This document shows, piece after piece, positions 33,751-42,386 of a stretch of 42,386 bases of DNA (position 1 is the first letter of the stretch; each line of letters starts with the position of its first letter). The position numbers and the translations under genes were made by a program. The notes below the pieces were generated by a model. The model ran no database searches. It was not told where the DNA came from and was given only the letters and a program-made list of their open reading frames with translations. Source of the stretch: Thermomucor indicae-seudaticae (Eukaryota; Mucoromycota; Mucoromycetes; Mucorales; Lichtheimiaceae). The stretch is taken from the NCBI GenBank assembly GCA_000787465.1, contig JSYX01000091.1, forward strand, positions 1 through 42,386, read 5' to 3'.

Positions 33751-35960
33751 ATGTCTCACGGCGGACGTGCATTTCAAGATCATGGCTATTCTGCCATGTC
33801 GCCCAACACTTTTGATATCCAAGCACAGCAACATTCCTTCTTCAAACAGCGACAACAACAAGCATTTGCACAACACCAGCAAGTTGCAGCTGTCATGGCC
33901 GCCACAAGTGCGTCATCTTCGGCACCAGTTTCGACGTATAGTCCAAGTGCCAATCACAATGGCGATAACCCTACCTTATCGAATGCTGCAGCGGCAGCGG
34001 CAGCGGCGGCCGCGGTGGCCGTCGGTGGAGCTAGTAACGGTGGAGGAGGTGGTAATAATAACAGCAGCAATCCGAGAAGAAGCATAACAATGCCACCAGC
34101 AGCAGCAGCGGCAGCTCCACCCGACTCCTTATATTGCGAAAGCTGTCGAGTGTTTCGGCACGTCTCATACTTTCAAGACGAAAGAGGTGTAAAATATAGC
34201 GTGTGTCATTATTGTCGCTTGTCTCATCGAGATCAGCTGCAGAAACGTAAACAACCGCCACTGGAACAGCAGCGTTATGACTTGTACGACGAACGATCTT
34301 TTAAGCAGGCTCGACATTCGCAGCAGCGTCTAGTGCCTCCTCCAACGCCACATCATCATCGCCAGCAGCAGCAGCAGCCTTTTTGCTCTCTGCCTCCACA
34401 TAGCATCCAAGCACAAGCCCAGCAGCAGCAGCAGCAACAACAACTGCACACACCGTCCACCGTTGGCATACATCAACAACACGTCAAAACCTCGCCTCCC
34501 TCACAACCTTCGTCGATCATGCTTCCTCAAGTAGATAAATCACAACTGTTCTCAGCAACCACTATGCGTTCGCAGTCGAAAATGCAATCTCACGTGCAGC
34601 AGCAGACCCAAGTTATGCAACCATCCCCCGTTATGTCGTTGCCATTGCCGATACCACAACAACAGCAACAAGCACAGGATCAGCAGCTGCAGCATATGCA
34701 TATGCACTTACACTTGCCACCCGCGACATTGTCACCTCAAACTCCCTCGCCGTCTGTGCCATTTCCTCATAATGATCTTAAGGCACAGTTATCTCGCCAA
34801 CAACAACAGCAACAACAACAAGCGGCACTTCCAGGTATGAGTGGTGCTGGCCGGCCGGTCGTCGATCCTCCTCAGTCCGGGATAATACAGCAGTCGGGGG
34901 GGACGAGTATAGCAGCAGCAGCAGCGGCCGCCGTCGTAGCATCATCCACCATGGCACAGACATCAACGACAACAACATCTAGTTCAGTTGCAGCGGCGGC
35001 CGCAGCCGCCAGTAACGGCCATCAACAGCGACCAGGCACCGGGAATCGTAGCGAAAGCAGCAGCAGTAGTAATAATAAAGGCGGAGGGAGTACCACCACC
35101 AGCAGCAGCAGCGGCAACCGCCCGGCAGACGTACTTTCTCTGGACGAGTTTGCTCATGCGCTCCAGCAAGAGACTGAGTTCGATCGGAAACAATACGATG
35201 TGGACATTACACCGCTCATTGAGCGAATGGGTGAAAACGCCGTGTTTTCGCAACTGGGACGTGGCGTATGCGAATATGTTTTAACCGGAACGAAATTCAA
35301 CTTTAGGTAAATAATAGCAGTGGGTATAAGTAGGCAGCAGCCGCGGCTTATTACGAGTTTCGTATATGTATGTATAGTCTCAAGGATCAACGGCGATCCA
35401 TCAAGACGCCAGACACATTGTCTACGTTACGATACTATTGTTCCCAACGAGCTGATACGGCGAAGCCAAGGAAAGCCAACGATCATCCAAAAGCTACGAA
35501 CCGATACGATTGCGCAGGCGCATTAACGATCATCATTGATTTGAGTAAAAAGACCGCACATGTGACCTTGATACATAAACATGCACATCCACCGTTTGTC
35601 CCGCATCACCATCACCATTATCACAACAATCATCATCAACAATCAGCAGCAGCAAGTAGTAGTAGTAGTAATTCAGCTTATCAACAGCGGTTAATGAAAC
35701 AGAGACAGGCCAAACAAGTCGAGAAACAATTTGAAGCGTTGCGACAAAAGGTGGCCGATTTCGGACGGTTACTCGAGTCACAGCAGCAGTACAAGAACAA
35801 GGATTTCGTGCAGACGGCGATGGAAGCGTTTTCGAATGCGAATGAAATGCTGGCAGCGTGTCAATCTGTTGACCGGATGGCATCTGCAGGAACCATGGAT
35901 CAAGCGGCCGTTGCAAATAACAAGTATACCATGCATTACAACAAGAAGGGCGATTTATAG
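33751..35960 (+). CDS. Gln/Ala-rich zinc protein with C-C-HxH (WRKY/GCM/FAR1-like) domain, 712 aa
   Basis: Two exons, 33751-35306 and 35378-35960. The N-terminal part is low complexity with Gln, Ala, Ser, Gly and His runs. It contains one ordered zinc motif, Cys129-x2-Cys132-x19-Cys152-x2-Cys155 (YCESCRVFRHVSYFQDERGV). The C-terminal part has SLDEFAHALQQETEFDRKQY, FSQLGRGVCEYVLTGTKFNF, then Cys540-x23-Cys564-x20-His585-x-His587 (LRYYCSQRADTAKP; RYDCAGALTIIIDLSKKTAH; IHKHAHPP). This spacing and fold pattern recalls the WRKY-GCM1/FAR1/FLYWCH DNA-binding group and a fungal family with an RYDCxGxL motif. A helical segment near residues 620-670 (QRQAKQVEKQFEALRQKVAD) may dimerise. Likely a transcriptional regulator, inferred from domains and composition. 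The intron falls within the domain. Confidence 0.8.
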
Positions 35961-36473
35961 ATTTGTTCATCAATGTTATCATGGCGCATGGATCACTCTC
36001 TCTCTATGTATATGTTCATTCTGAATACCCCCTCTTTTCCTTTTTCTGGCGGAGAAATAAAGTATCTACTTGTCGAATACGACAAGCAATGTTACAGGAA
36101 TGCAACTTCTGATTTTCATAAAAGCGAAATGTGATTTGCTGTAGATATTTTTGTTTGATTCTATAGAATAGCTAATTAGGGGGAAGTTCTGGTTATGGAA
36201 GTTGAGTGTCATTGTTGATGGCAAGAGTGGACATGATAAAAGAAAAATACTAACAGTAAACAAGAACCATAAGAAGAGTAGCATAGAATACAGCATGACA
36301 AGGGAAGATGATAAGGGAGACTTGGTCGCGCTCAATAATGAAGGGAAAAGGGATGGGACGTAACAATGTCCTACCGCTTTGCTCAAAGCTAATTGGCTGT
36401 AGCGTTGACACGGTGAACATGGCCAGAAATTGAGTGCAGAAAAAATATTAGATATAAAGCGCTGCTCCATGTG
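35961..36473. other. 3' flank of the zinc-cluster gene
   Basis: About 510 bases with no convincing gene. The AATAAA at 36055 can serve as polyadenylation signal for the upstream gene. A minus-strand ORF (36066-36680) covers this and the RNA-like element but has no protein-family features. Confidence 0.45.
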
Positions 36474-36575
36474 GAATGCAGCGGATCCCGTCCGATCAGT
36501 GATGTTAAGCTGTATCTGGGCCATGACAGTACTGCGATGGGAGACGTTTGCATTATCACATGCCAAAAACTTGGG
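36474..36575 (+). ncRNA. 5S rRNA-like segment (divergent copy or pseudogene)
   Basis: The run GGATCCCGTCCGATC at 36483-36497 is the hallmark 5S helix III/loop C sequence. It is followed at the right spacing by GTTAAGC (36504-36510; internal box A region), CAGTACTG (36527-36534) and CGATGGGAGAC (36535-36545; intermediate element). The 5' third and the 3' end (box C, helix I) do not match any 5S I know, so this is a divergent copy, a truncated pseudogene or a 5S-derived element rather than a confident functional 5S gene. Confidence 0.6.
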
Positions 36576-36576
36576 C

Positions 36577-36657
36577 GTCGGGGTAAATCCAGTCGGACTG
36601 GTCTGCGAGTAGCGCTGGCGTGAAAGATGAGAGTGGGTTCGACTCCCACCCCCGGCA
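36577..36657 (+). tRNA. tRNA-like sequence with perfect 3' half, class II size
   Basis: The 3' half is canonical. The T stem GTGGG (36633-36637) pairs with CCCAC (36645-36649) around the loop TTCGACT, which is a B box. It is followed directly by CCCCGGC (36650-36656) and a discriminator A. GTCGGGG at 36577-36583 pairs with that 3' strand over 7 positions (one G-U), giving an 81-nt unit. The D and anticodon arms do not fold normally; CCAG/CTGG at 36589-36600 is the only obvious D-like hairpin and no anticodon can be named. TTCTTTTTC at 36664-36672 could end Pol III transcription. It may be a decayed tRNA-Leu/Ser relative or a tRNA-derived repeat. Confidence 0.45.
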
Positions 36658-37492
36658 ATCGTTGTTCTTTTTCTGAACATTCAAAAGGAAATAAAAGCCA
36701 TACGCAATCACTCTGCGGTTTTCCTACCGTTCTCATTATTGGCTGATGTTATCGTTATTTTTCTATGGGTTACCGCTTCCCACTGAAAAGGGGGGCTCTC
36801 CTTTGCACAAAAGGTGGCCAAGACAGCGTTTTGGAAGACGACAGATAGACTGGGAGGGGAACTTTTAGCAAAGAATCTCGACGTCTCGGCCACGGAACCG
36901 TACTTGTGCCAGATATTAGAATGGCTCATTTGATGACTGCAGACCTGATAAGCGCTGATTCGCTCGACACATACTGAAAAACGACGATTAAAGAGAGAGG
37001 GTGTTTCGCTGCCCATTTTCCAAATTTGGGAGTTATAACTCGTAAGGGCATCCCGATCGTTATTAGAACATGCAGGCAGCGTGGCCGCGAGTAATGATTC
37101 TCTTGATACAACGAGAAGAAAGGAGTAAAAAACAAAAGTGGACAATTGTCTTGTTTATCGCTTCTGTGTAAACCACTGCAGGAACGCAAGTGCACCGCAT
37201 GCCACCTCTCACTGCTTTTTATCTGGTGCGTCCGCCAAATAACATAGAAGGAGCCGCTGAAAGGATCAAAAGATATGCGCCAACCTGCCAAGCCGCCAAA
37301 AATTCCCAGTTTCACTGTAACAGGCTTCTGTACATAAGAGGAAAAGGTACGGAAAACCGTAATGGGAGATATCCAATCGGTGAATTTAACAGAGGTTTCT
37401 TTCGGGCCGTTTCCATTGATTGATTGATTGACTTCTTTCGTTTCTTGTTGCATTTCTTTTCTTTTCTTTTCTTTTCTCTACATACACACAAT
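36658..37492. other. region upstream of the SDR gene
   Basis: About 830 bases without a recognisable gene. Minus-strand ORFs (36708-37145 and 36926-37453) are open by chance and carry no family features. A run of TTTTC repeats at 37452-37477 directly before the SDR start is a typical pyrimidine-rich fungal promoter element. Confidence 0.45.
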
Positions 37493-38404
37493 ATGACACT
37501 GAAGGAATTTTCATTAAAGGGCAAACACGCGATTGTGACGGGGGGCGCTCGCGGGCTCGGACTCGAGATATGTCGCGGCTTGGCCGAGTCGGGAGCGGAC
37601 GTGGCGTTGATGTACGTCTCAAGCGAGTCGACGCACGAGACGGCGGCGCAGCTGGCCAAGGAGTACGGTGTGCGGTGCAAGGCGTACAAGGCCGACGTGA
37701 GTGACCCGAAGGCGGTGCAGGCAGCCATCGACCAGATCGCGACCGAGTTTTTTGACGGTCGGATCGACGTGTTTGTCGCCAACGCCGGTATTTCGATGAG
37801 CGGGCCGGCCGAGACGTTTGACCTGGACGCCTGGCGTCGGTTATTTGATGTGAATGTGCACGGCGTGTTTTACGGTGTCCAGGCCGTGGCCAAGTAAGAT
37901 TGATACAACAACATTTTTCACTTGGTACAAGTCACCTGCTGACAAGCTTTTGTTTTCCCACAGGTACATGTTACAGCGAGGATCGGGTAGCATTGTGTTG
38001 ATATCTTCGGTGTCGGCACACTTGGCGAATCAGCCTCAATTCCAGTGTGGTGTAAGTGGTGGCATACTCGCCGTAGTAATAACAATGATGACTTATTGTT
38101 GTTTTGTCAGTACAACTGCACCAAGGCGTCGGTGTCCATGATGGCCAAATGCCTTGCGTATGAATGGGCGCAGCGCGGCATTCGGGTCAACGCCGTGTGT
38201 CCGGGCTACATGCGGACAGATATGCTCGAGCAGTACATTGCAAAGCGACCGGACCTGGCGGAACAATGGCAAAACTTGGCCCCGATGAAGCGGATGGGTC
38301 AGCCCAAGGAAGTCAAGGGCGCCGTCGTCTTCTTGGCGAGCGATGCGAGCTCCTATATCACTGGTACTGATCTCTTTGTCGATGGCGGTTATACTGCAAT
38401 GTAA
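37493..38404 (+). CDS. SDR-family NADP-dependent reductase (sorbose reductase/mannitol dehydrogenase-like), 260 aa
   Basis: Short-chain dehydrogenase of the classical type; closest in general layout to fungal sorbose reductases and NADP-mannitol dehydrogenases (SOU1-like). Exons are 37493-37893, 37964-38051 and 38111-38404. Cofactor motif TGGARGLG at residues 16-23; VANAG; active-site Ser in SSVSAHLANQ (about residue 151); YNCTK with catalytic Tyr164 and Lys168. Then RVNAVCPGYMRTDM, the C-terminal KRMGQPKEVKGAVVFLASDA and TGTDLFVDGGYTAM. The Arg20 of the glycine motif suits NADP, though this is weak evidence. Exon 1 is markedly GC-richer than flanking DNA. The substrate cannot be read from sequence. 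Confidence 0.92.
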
Positions 38405-38471
38405 CAATAATAAATCGGTGTCCTTTATGATAATAATATATATAAACCAAAAGATAGAGAGAAGGGTATAA

Positions 38472-40703
38472 TTAAGGTGAATGTAGACTATCCTGTTCAA
38501 ATTCCATGTCTTCCCACAACGAATCATCATCGTCATCATCATCATCATCCTCCATCGTACGGTTGTTATTTGTCGTCGAAAGCCACAAGGTCGGATGATT
38601 ACCTTGCTCTTTTGTTGTAATATCAGCCCAGGGACGCAAGAGTGGTTGAAGGTACCGTATGTAGGATGCATAGACAGTTGGGTGCGGACACATCTGGAGC
38701 GTCTTTCCGACCTTGTCGAATCCAGACAGCATGATTTCTAATCGCACCTTTTCCTGTTCTCTCTCTGTAAACGGTTTTCGGAAAGTTGTTGGTGGCGTCG
38801 TGACCAGAGTGCAGATGAGCCTCAGATGGGTGATCTAATAATAATCATCATAATGAGTCTTCTTTGATCGGACCCATGTCTTTGTGTGTCTGCCTTACAA
38901 GATAATCGACGACACCTTCATCCACCATGATGAGGTCAGACGGCTGCTTGTTATGAACGGATGATGACTGATCAGGCTTTAACTGGAGCTGTTCAAATTC
39001 ACTCGCAAAGTCATATTCCAAGACTTGAGAGAGAAACGTGATCGGTTCGATATGTTTTTCGACCGTGCTCTGGATTTCTCGCATCCAGGCTGTGTACCGA
39101 GGCTTTTCGACTTGGCCGTCTGTAATCATCCGCATCAACGTCTTGGTATCTGCTTTAAGTGACATTGGAAACGGGTAGGGTCCATCATCCTCGGTATAAT
39201 GATGATGATTAGACGCGAGGATACTCGGATCTTGTACCACAAGATCTTCAGGTTTGTCCAGCAAGATTTCCCGCAACACATCGTAGCCGTGCACATACTC
39301 GCCGCCGGTCGTGACTTGTAGACTAGGCAAAGTGCACAGGATCTGAAACAGCTGAGCGCGCGTGGTCACATGGAGACCGTACAGCGCCTTGAATTTGTCG
39401 TTTCGAGGTCCAAACACGAGATCGCGTATGTGATGTAAAGGTCTTGGATCCGTCAGTACCTTTTCAACACCCATCATCTATATCAACGATGTTCATTAGC
39501 GGCTCTTTACTCTTGTTCCCAACCTTGTATTGTGTATACCTCGTGGGTCATGATGGCTTTGAAACACTTTGCCAATTGCTGCAATATCTTGTCGTCTTGA
39601 GGGGACCTCTTGGGTGCTTCTTTCATTTGTCGAAACAAGTCCGTGATGGCTTCATATCCGCCAGCCGCTAAAAACTGTGTGGTCCAGCTAAAAAGGAGAG
39701 AGAGAGAGGGTCAATCAAAACTTGCCCCCATCCCACCATAACTCTGCTGCTGCTATCTTACATGCCTGACAACTACGTTGCGTAAAAAAATTCGCAAATC
39801 AATCACGTCTTGATCATCCAATTCACGTACAGGCGTCTCTTTTAGTAGTCGTACAAAGTACTCTGGCGACGGCCTGTGCTTGCTTCTTGTGCTACTTATG
39901 CGGTTGTCCATTGACCGCCGTCTTCTTTTTGGCGGCTGCTGAATCGTTGTAGCAGCAGAAGACGTGATGGATTGGTCATCAAACAGCTTGTCTTTTAGGA
40001 TACTCTGACGTCCTTGCGAAGAACTTCGTTTGATCCCGAGCGTGTTCACCAAAGGACCCAGGAACGACGCTGAAAACGTCGAGTTTTTCCGCTGATGCAG
40101 CATCCGTGATTTGGATGATTCGAGTAAGACAGACTTTTGCTCTGTGGTAAGCTGGGTCAAGGTCGGTCGTATGTTGGATGCCAATGCATATTCTTGCTAT
40201 GATACATGTGAGCGGGGGTGGGGTGGTACAATGAAAAATGTGAACGTTACCATCAGTTGATCAAAGGCTTCATCCACTTCTTCCGGTTTCATGGTCTTGA
40301 CGTTTGACTTTCTTTTGACCTGCTGCTGTGGTGGTGGTAGCGTGGTAGCCGAGGCAGAGGAGGCAGTCGAAAGCGGTGAAGACGACGACGAGGTTTGTTC
40401 ATGTACGATTGGCTGGTCCAAACGCACAGTGCGCAAGGGTGGTGGCGAATTGGGGTTGACAGGTCCACGTGCTGCAGAAGAGATGGATGAAAACATCGAG
40501 TCGACCCGTGAAGAGTCGTCGTCGTTCTCGGGTCGTCGTTGTTGAGGGTTGGATATCAGACTGCTACTGTCGGTCCATGTTGATGCGTTGGCAGCCAGCA
40601 TAGCCGTCGCCGGTGCTTCGCCGCCGCCCTCTTCTTGGCGCTGCTTCTTTCCAAAGAAACCAGAGAACCTGTTCATAAGTCGCTGTTGCTGAGGTGCATC
40701 CAT
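38472..40703 (-). CDS. GBD/FH3-domain (formin N-terminus-like) protein without FH2, 657 aa
   Basis: Exons are 40703-40251, 40196-39766, 39687-39540, 39477-38899 and 38834-38472. The second intron starts GC (39765), giving VVV|S|WTTQFLAAGGYEAITD in frame. N-terminus (MDAPQQQRLMNRFSGFFGKK) and linker are Ser/Pro/Gln-rich. From about residue 270 the helical repeats match formin GBD/FH3 patterns: PEYFVRLLKETPVRELDDQD, LRIFLRNVVVSWTTQFLAAG, LQQLAKCFKAIMTHEMMG, DPRPLHHIRDLVFGPRNDKF, LFQILCTLPSL and YTAWMREIQSTVEKHIEPIT. There is no Pro-rich FH1 or actin-nucleating FH2; the gene ends after an Asp run with SLWEDMEFEQDSLHSP. Binding to a Rho-type GTPase is inferred from the fold. It may be a regulator of cell polarity rather than a nucleator. 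Confidence 0.82.
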
Positions 40704-41814
40704 AATCAAACAAACAACAGGAAGAAAAGCAAAGAAGAAAGAAACAACTCTTTTGTTCTTTTTGGCTTGTTTGTGTGAACAACAGTTTTGGAAATGGCTC
40801 CCAAAAAAGGCAAAAGCAAAACAAGGTTCCATAGTAACAGTACAGGAGCTTATCAACGCAACCAGTATCGCGCCATTTTGGCCGTTCATCTTCATCACCT
40901 AAAGCATTTGAGTCTTCAGTTTACTCAATGCTTTAACCACGCAATAATGATTAATGACTGTGCTCAATGAACTTTGTGTCTGTGCGTCGCCAAGTCAAGA
41001 CTCCTGAGCTTTCGGTCTGAGCTCTTTACTGTCGGTGGCAATTTGCTTGAGGAAAAAGTGGCCCCACAAAAGCAAGCTGTTCAGTGGCCGAAAAACCGTC
41101 TTTGCGTCCAACGTCTCTCCGGGTCTTGTTGTCTCATAATGAAAATCATGTAGTTTGGGTGGAAATTAATCTGTTCAACCTCGGAAAATTTGGGGATTCT
41201 GCCATTAGCATAGCGCCAAGGCATTTTGATATCGGGTAGCTGGCGGTTAATTCTCGATTGGGCCAACCATGGACGAGAACATGACAACTTGCTAGGGGCG
41301 GGAGACCATAAACGTTCCGCGACGGCCATGCAGCAGTAAAGCTTGCACAGCACGTTGACTTCTCTTTCAGGATTCAAACGAGTGTAATTGTTGTATCCAA
41401 GCGTATTTTAACAACGAGTACCATGGATAGAGGCTAGTACTTTAGTCTCAGTAACGCAGGCGTTGCTTGTTCCTCGTAGAGTGAACCCCTTACTGTCCCT
41501 CATTTGGATACGGAACATTGGATACCTCTGTTACCACTGTGAATTCCTCGATCCTCGAGACAAGCTGAGTGTGGTAAACCAAACAATGACGGTTGCTATT
41601 AGCGATTAAAAGAACACCCAAGAGGCGGGCTAGACTCTCGATGTCTCAGATTAATATATACCCGACACTGAGCATCAAGCTCGTATTGGTGTAAAAGTTT
41701 TCACCATCTGAGACATGCAACTCATTAATAGTTTCGTAGTATCTGATTCTTTTCACACCATTCTCACAGACTTGGTTGTTCTCCTTTTCTTATTGTTGTC
41801 ACACTGAGAAACGC
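40704..41814. other. long intergenic region with only weak ORFs
   Basis: About 1.1 kb. A plus-strand ORF (40794-40970: MAPKKGKSKTRFHSNSTGAY) starts 90 bases from the divergent GBD/FH3 gene with an acceptable context, but it has no family features. A minus ORF at 41081-41377 includes MPWRYANGRIPKFSEVEQIN, also unassigned. A perfect 11-bp inverted repeat, ATGTCTCAGAT at 41641-41651 and ATCTGAGACAT at 41706-41716, lies upstream of the last gene. Confidence 0.35.
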
Positions 41815-42365
41815 ATGCCATATAAAAAGTTAGAAATGGGATCGGGACGTCATGAACGATCTCTTCCAGTCTCATTGATTCTTGGCCTCTTTACTATTGT
41901 GAAGGAAGTGCCAGAACAACGCCATCGAGAACCGAAGAAGTTGAAGGATAAATTTCACAGACTGGCCAACGCGACCAAGCCAACGGGTAAGCTATAGTTG
42001 GATATTTTCTTAAACTGCTGTTACTAATAAGCTCACGTCATATTCTAGGCAAAAACAACATGGGTCGTTACATACGGCGCGCCAAAGATATCTTAGAAAG
42101 GATGGAACAAGAAGCCGCCTGCGCCCAGCACGGTGCACCCGTCTCTGACGAAGAGGATGCAGGGGATGAATACCCTGATGATCAATCTGAAGACGTGTCT
42201 GGCTCGGAGGAGGACGAACAAGACCCCGAGTCATCTACGCTCCGGTCGTTTCAAGAGCTCGATGTCGAAGATGCCGAAGGTGTCGACGATGACGATGGAA
42301 GTAGCTGTTCGGCACCTGTCGACGCTCCTGCGTCGCAGGAGGCGCCGATTCAGCAATCATCCTAG
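41815..42365 (+). CDS. small DUF6818-like (Myb/trihelix-type) protein with acidic tail, 162 aa
   Basis: Exons are 41815-41986 and 42049-42365. Residues about 40-75 read EPKKLKDKFHRLANATKPTG, then NNMGRYIRRAKDILERME. This order (KxLKxKFxxLxxxxKPTG followed by a RAK helix) is what I associate with the DUF6818 domain, a Myb-like DNA-binding module common in oomycetes and early-diverging fungi. The first helix with its Trp residues, which such domains normally carry, is missing or replaced by SLPVSLILGLFTIVKE, so the copy looks truncated. The C-terminal half is strongly acidic (SDEEDAGDEYPDDQSEDVSG) and could be an activation-type region. It is a gene remnant or a shortened regulator. Confidence 0.55.
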
Positions 42366-42386
42366 ACCACGCCGCCGCCACGAAAG

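Noticed and set aside
34350..35120. CAG/CAA-rich repeats as a possible satellite or CRISPR-like array
   Set aside because: They are homopeptide codons (Gln, Ala, Ser) inside an open reading frame with mixed synonymous codons and no unique spacers.
36066..36680. 204-codon minus-strand ORF
   Set aside because: It lies over the 5S/tRNA-like element, and its SRTHSHLSRQRYSQ-type sequence is what antisense of a tRNA-like T arm gives. It has no protein domain.
36926..37453. 175-codon minus-strand ORF upstream of the SDR gene
   Set aside because: No start context or family signal; it ends over the SDR promoter's pyrimidine run.

Overview
The window is nuclear DNA from a filamentous fungus. Genes sit on both strands and are densely packed. 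Nearly all carry several short introns (about 50-80 nt) with GTAAGT-like donors and TAG/CAG acceptors, and exons rejoin in frame across them. There are no bacterial-style operons. The mix of BMS1, an ETP1/BRAP2 protein, a C-x-C-x-HxH zinc-cluster regulator with long Gln/Ala runs, tandem GPI-type aspartic proteases and a DUF6818-like fragment fits an early-diverging fungus. Mucoromycota (Mucorales) is my best guess; no marker gene proves it.

Layout. 1-1246: little beyond a doubtful small membrane ORF and the 3' flank of DLD1. 1247-3264 (-): mitochondrial D-lactate dehydrogenase. 4125-5618 or further (-): peroxisomal acyl-CoA thioesterase ending in SRL. 6219-8299 (+): SR-rich orphan protein. 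8700-9156 (+): ribosomal stalk protein P1. From 9234 to 18696 every gene is on the minus strand: COX23, three tandem pepsin-like proteases, PEX22, an unresolved multi-exon gene and a WrbA-type flavodoxin. A second flavodoxin copy (18917-19747, +) is divergent from the first and has a basic, CaaX-like tail. 20575-21822 (-): FCP1/SCP-type phosphatase. About 22310-23750 (-): a broken gene. 23820-27980 (+): BMS1. 28026-30774 (-): mitochondrial ABC half-transporter. 31113-33378 (-): ETP1/BRAP2. 33751-35960 (+): low-complexity zinc-cluster regulator. 36474-36657: a 5S-rRNA-like segment followed by a tRNA-like 3' half. 37493-38404 (+): SDR reductase. 38472-40703 (-): GBD/FH3 protein without an FH2 domain. 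41815-42365 (+): small DUF6818-like protein.

Most genes are unrelated housekeeping functions: mitochondrial (DLD1, COX23, ABC transporter), peroxisomal (TES1, PEX22) and ribosome biogenesis or translation (BMS1, P1). The accessory or evolving parts are the protease array, the flavodoxin pair, the broken gene, the Pol III-like element and the orphan SR-rich and GBD/FH3 proteins. No complete transposon, CRISPR array or obviously new multi-gene system is visible. The strongest candidates for something undescribed are the SR-rich orphan, the composite 5S/tRNA-like element and the two-part zinc-cluster regulator.
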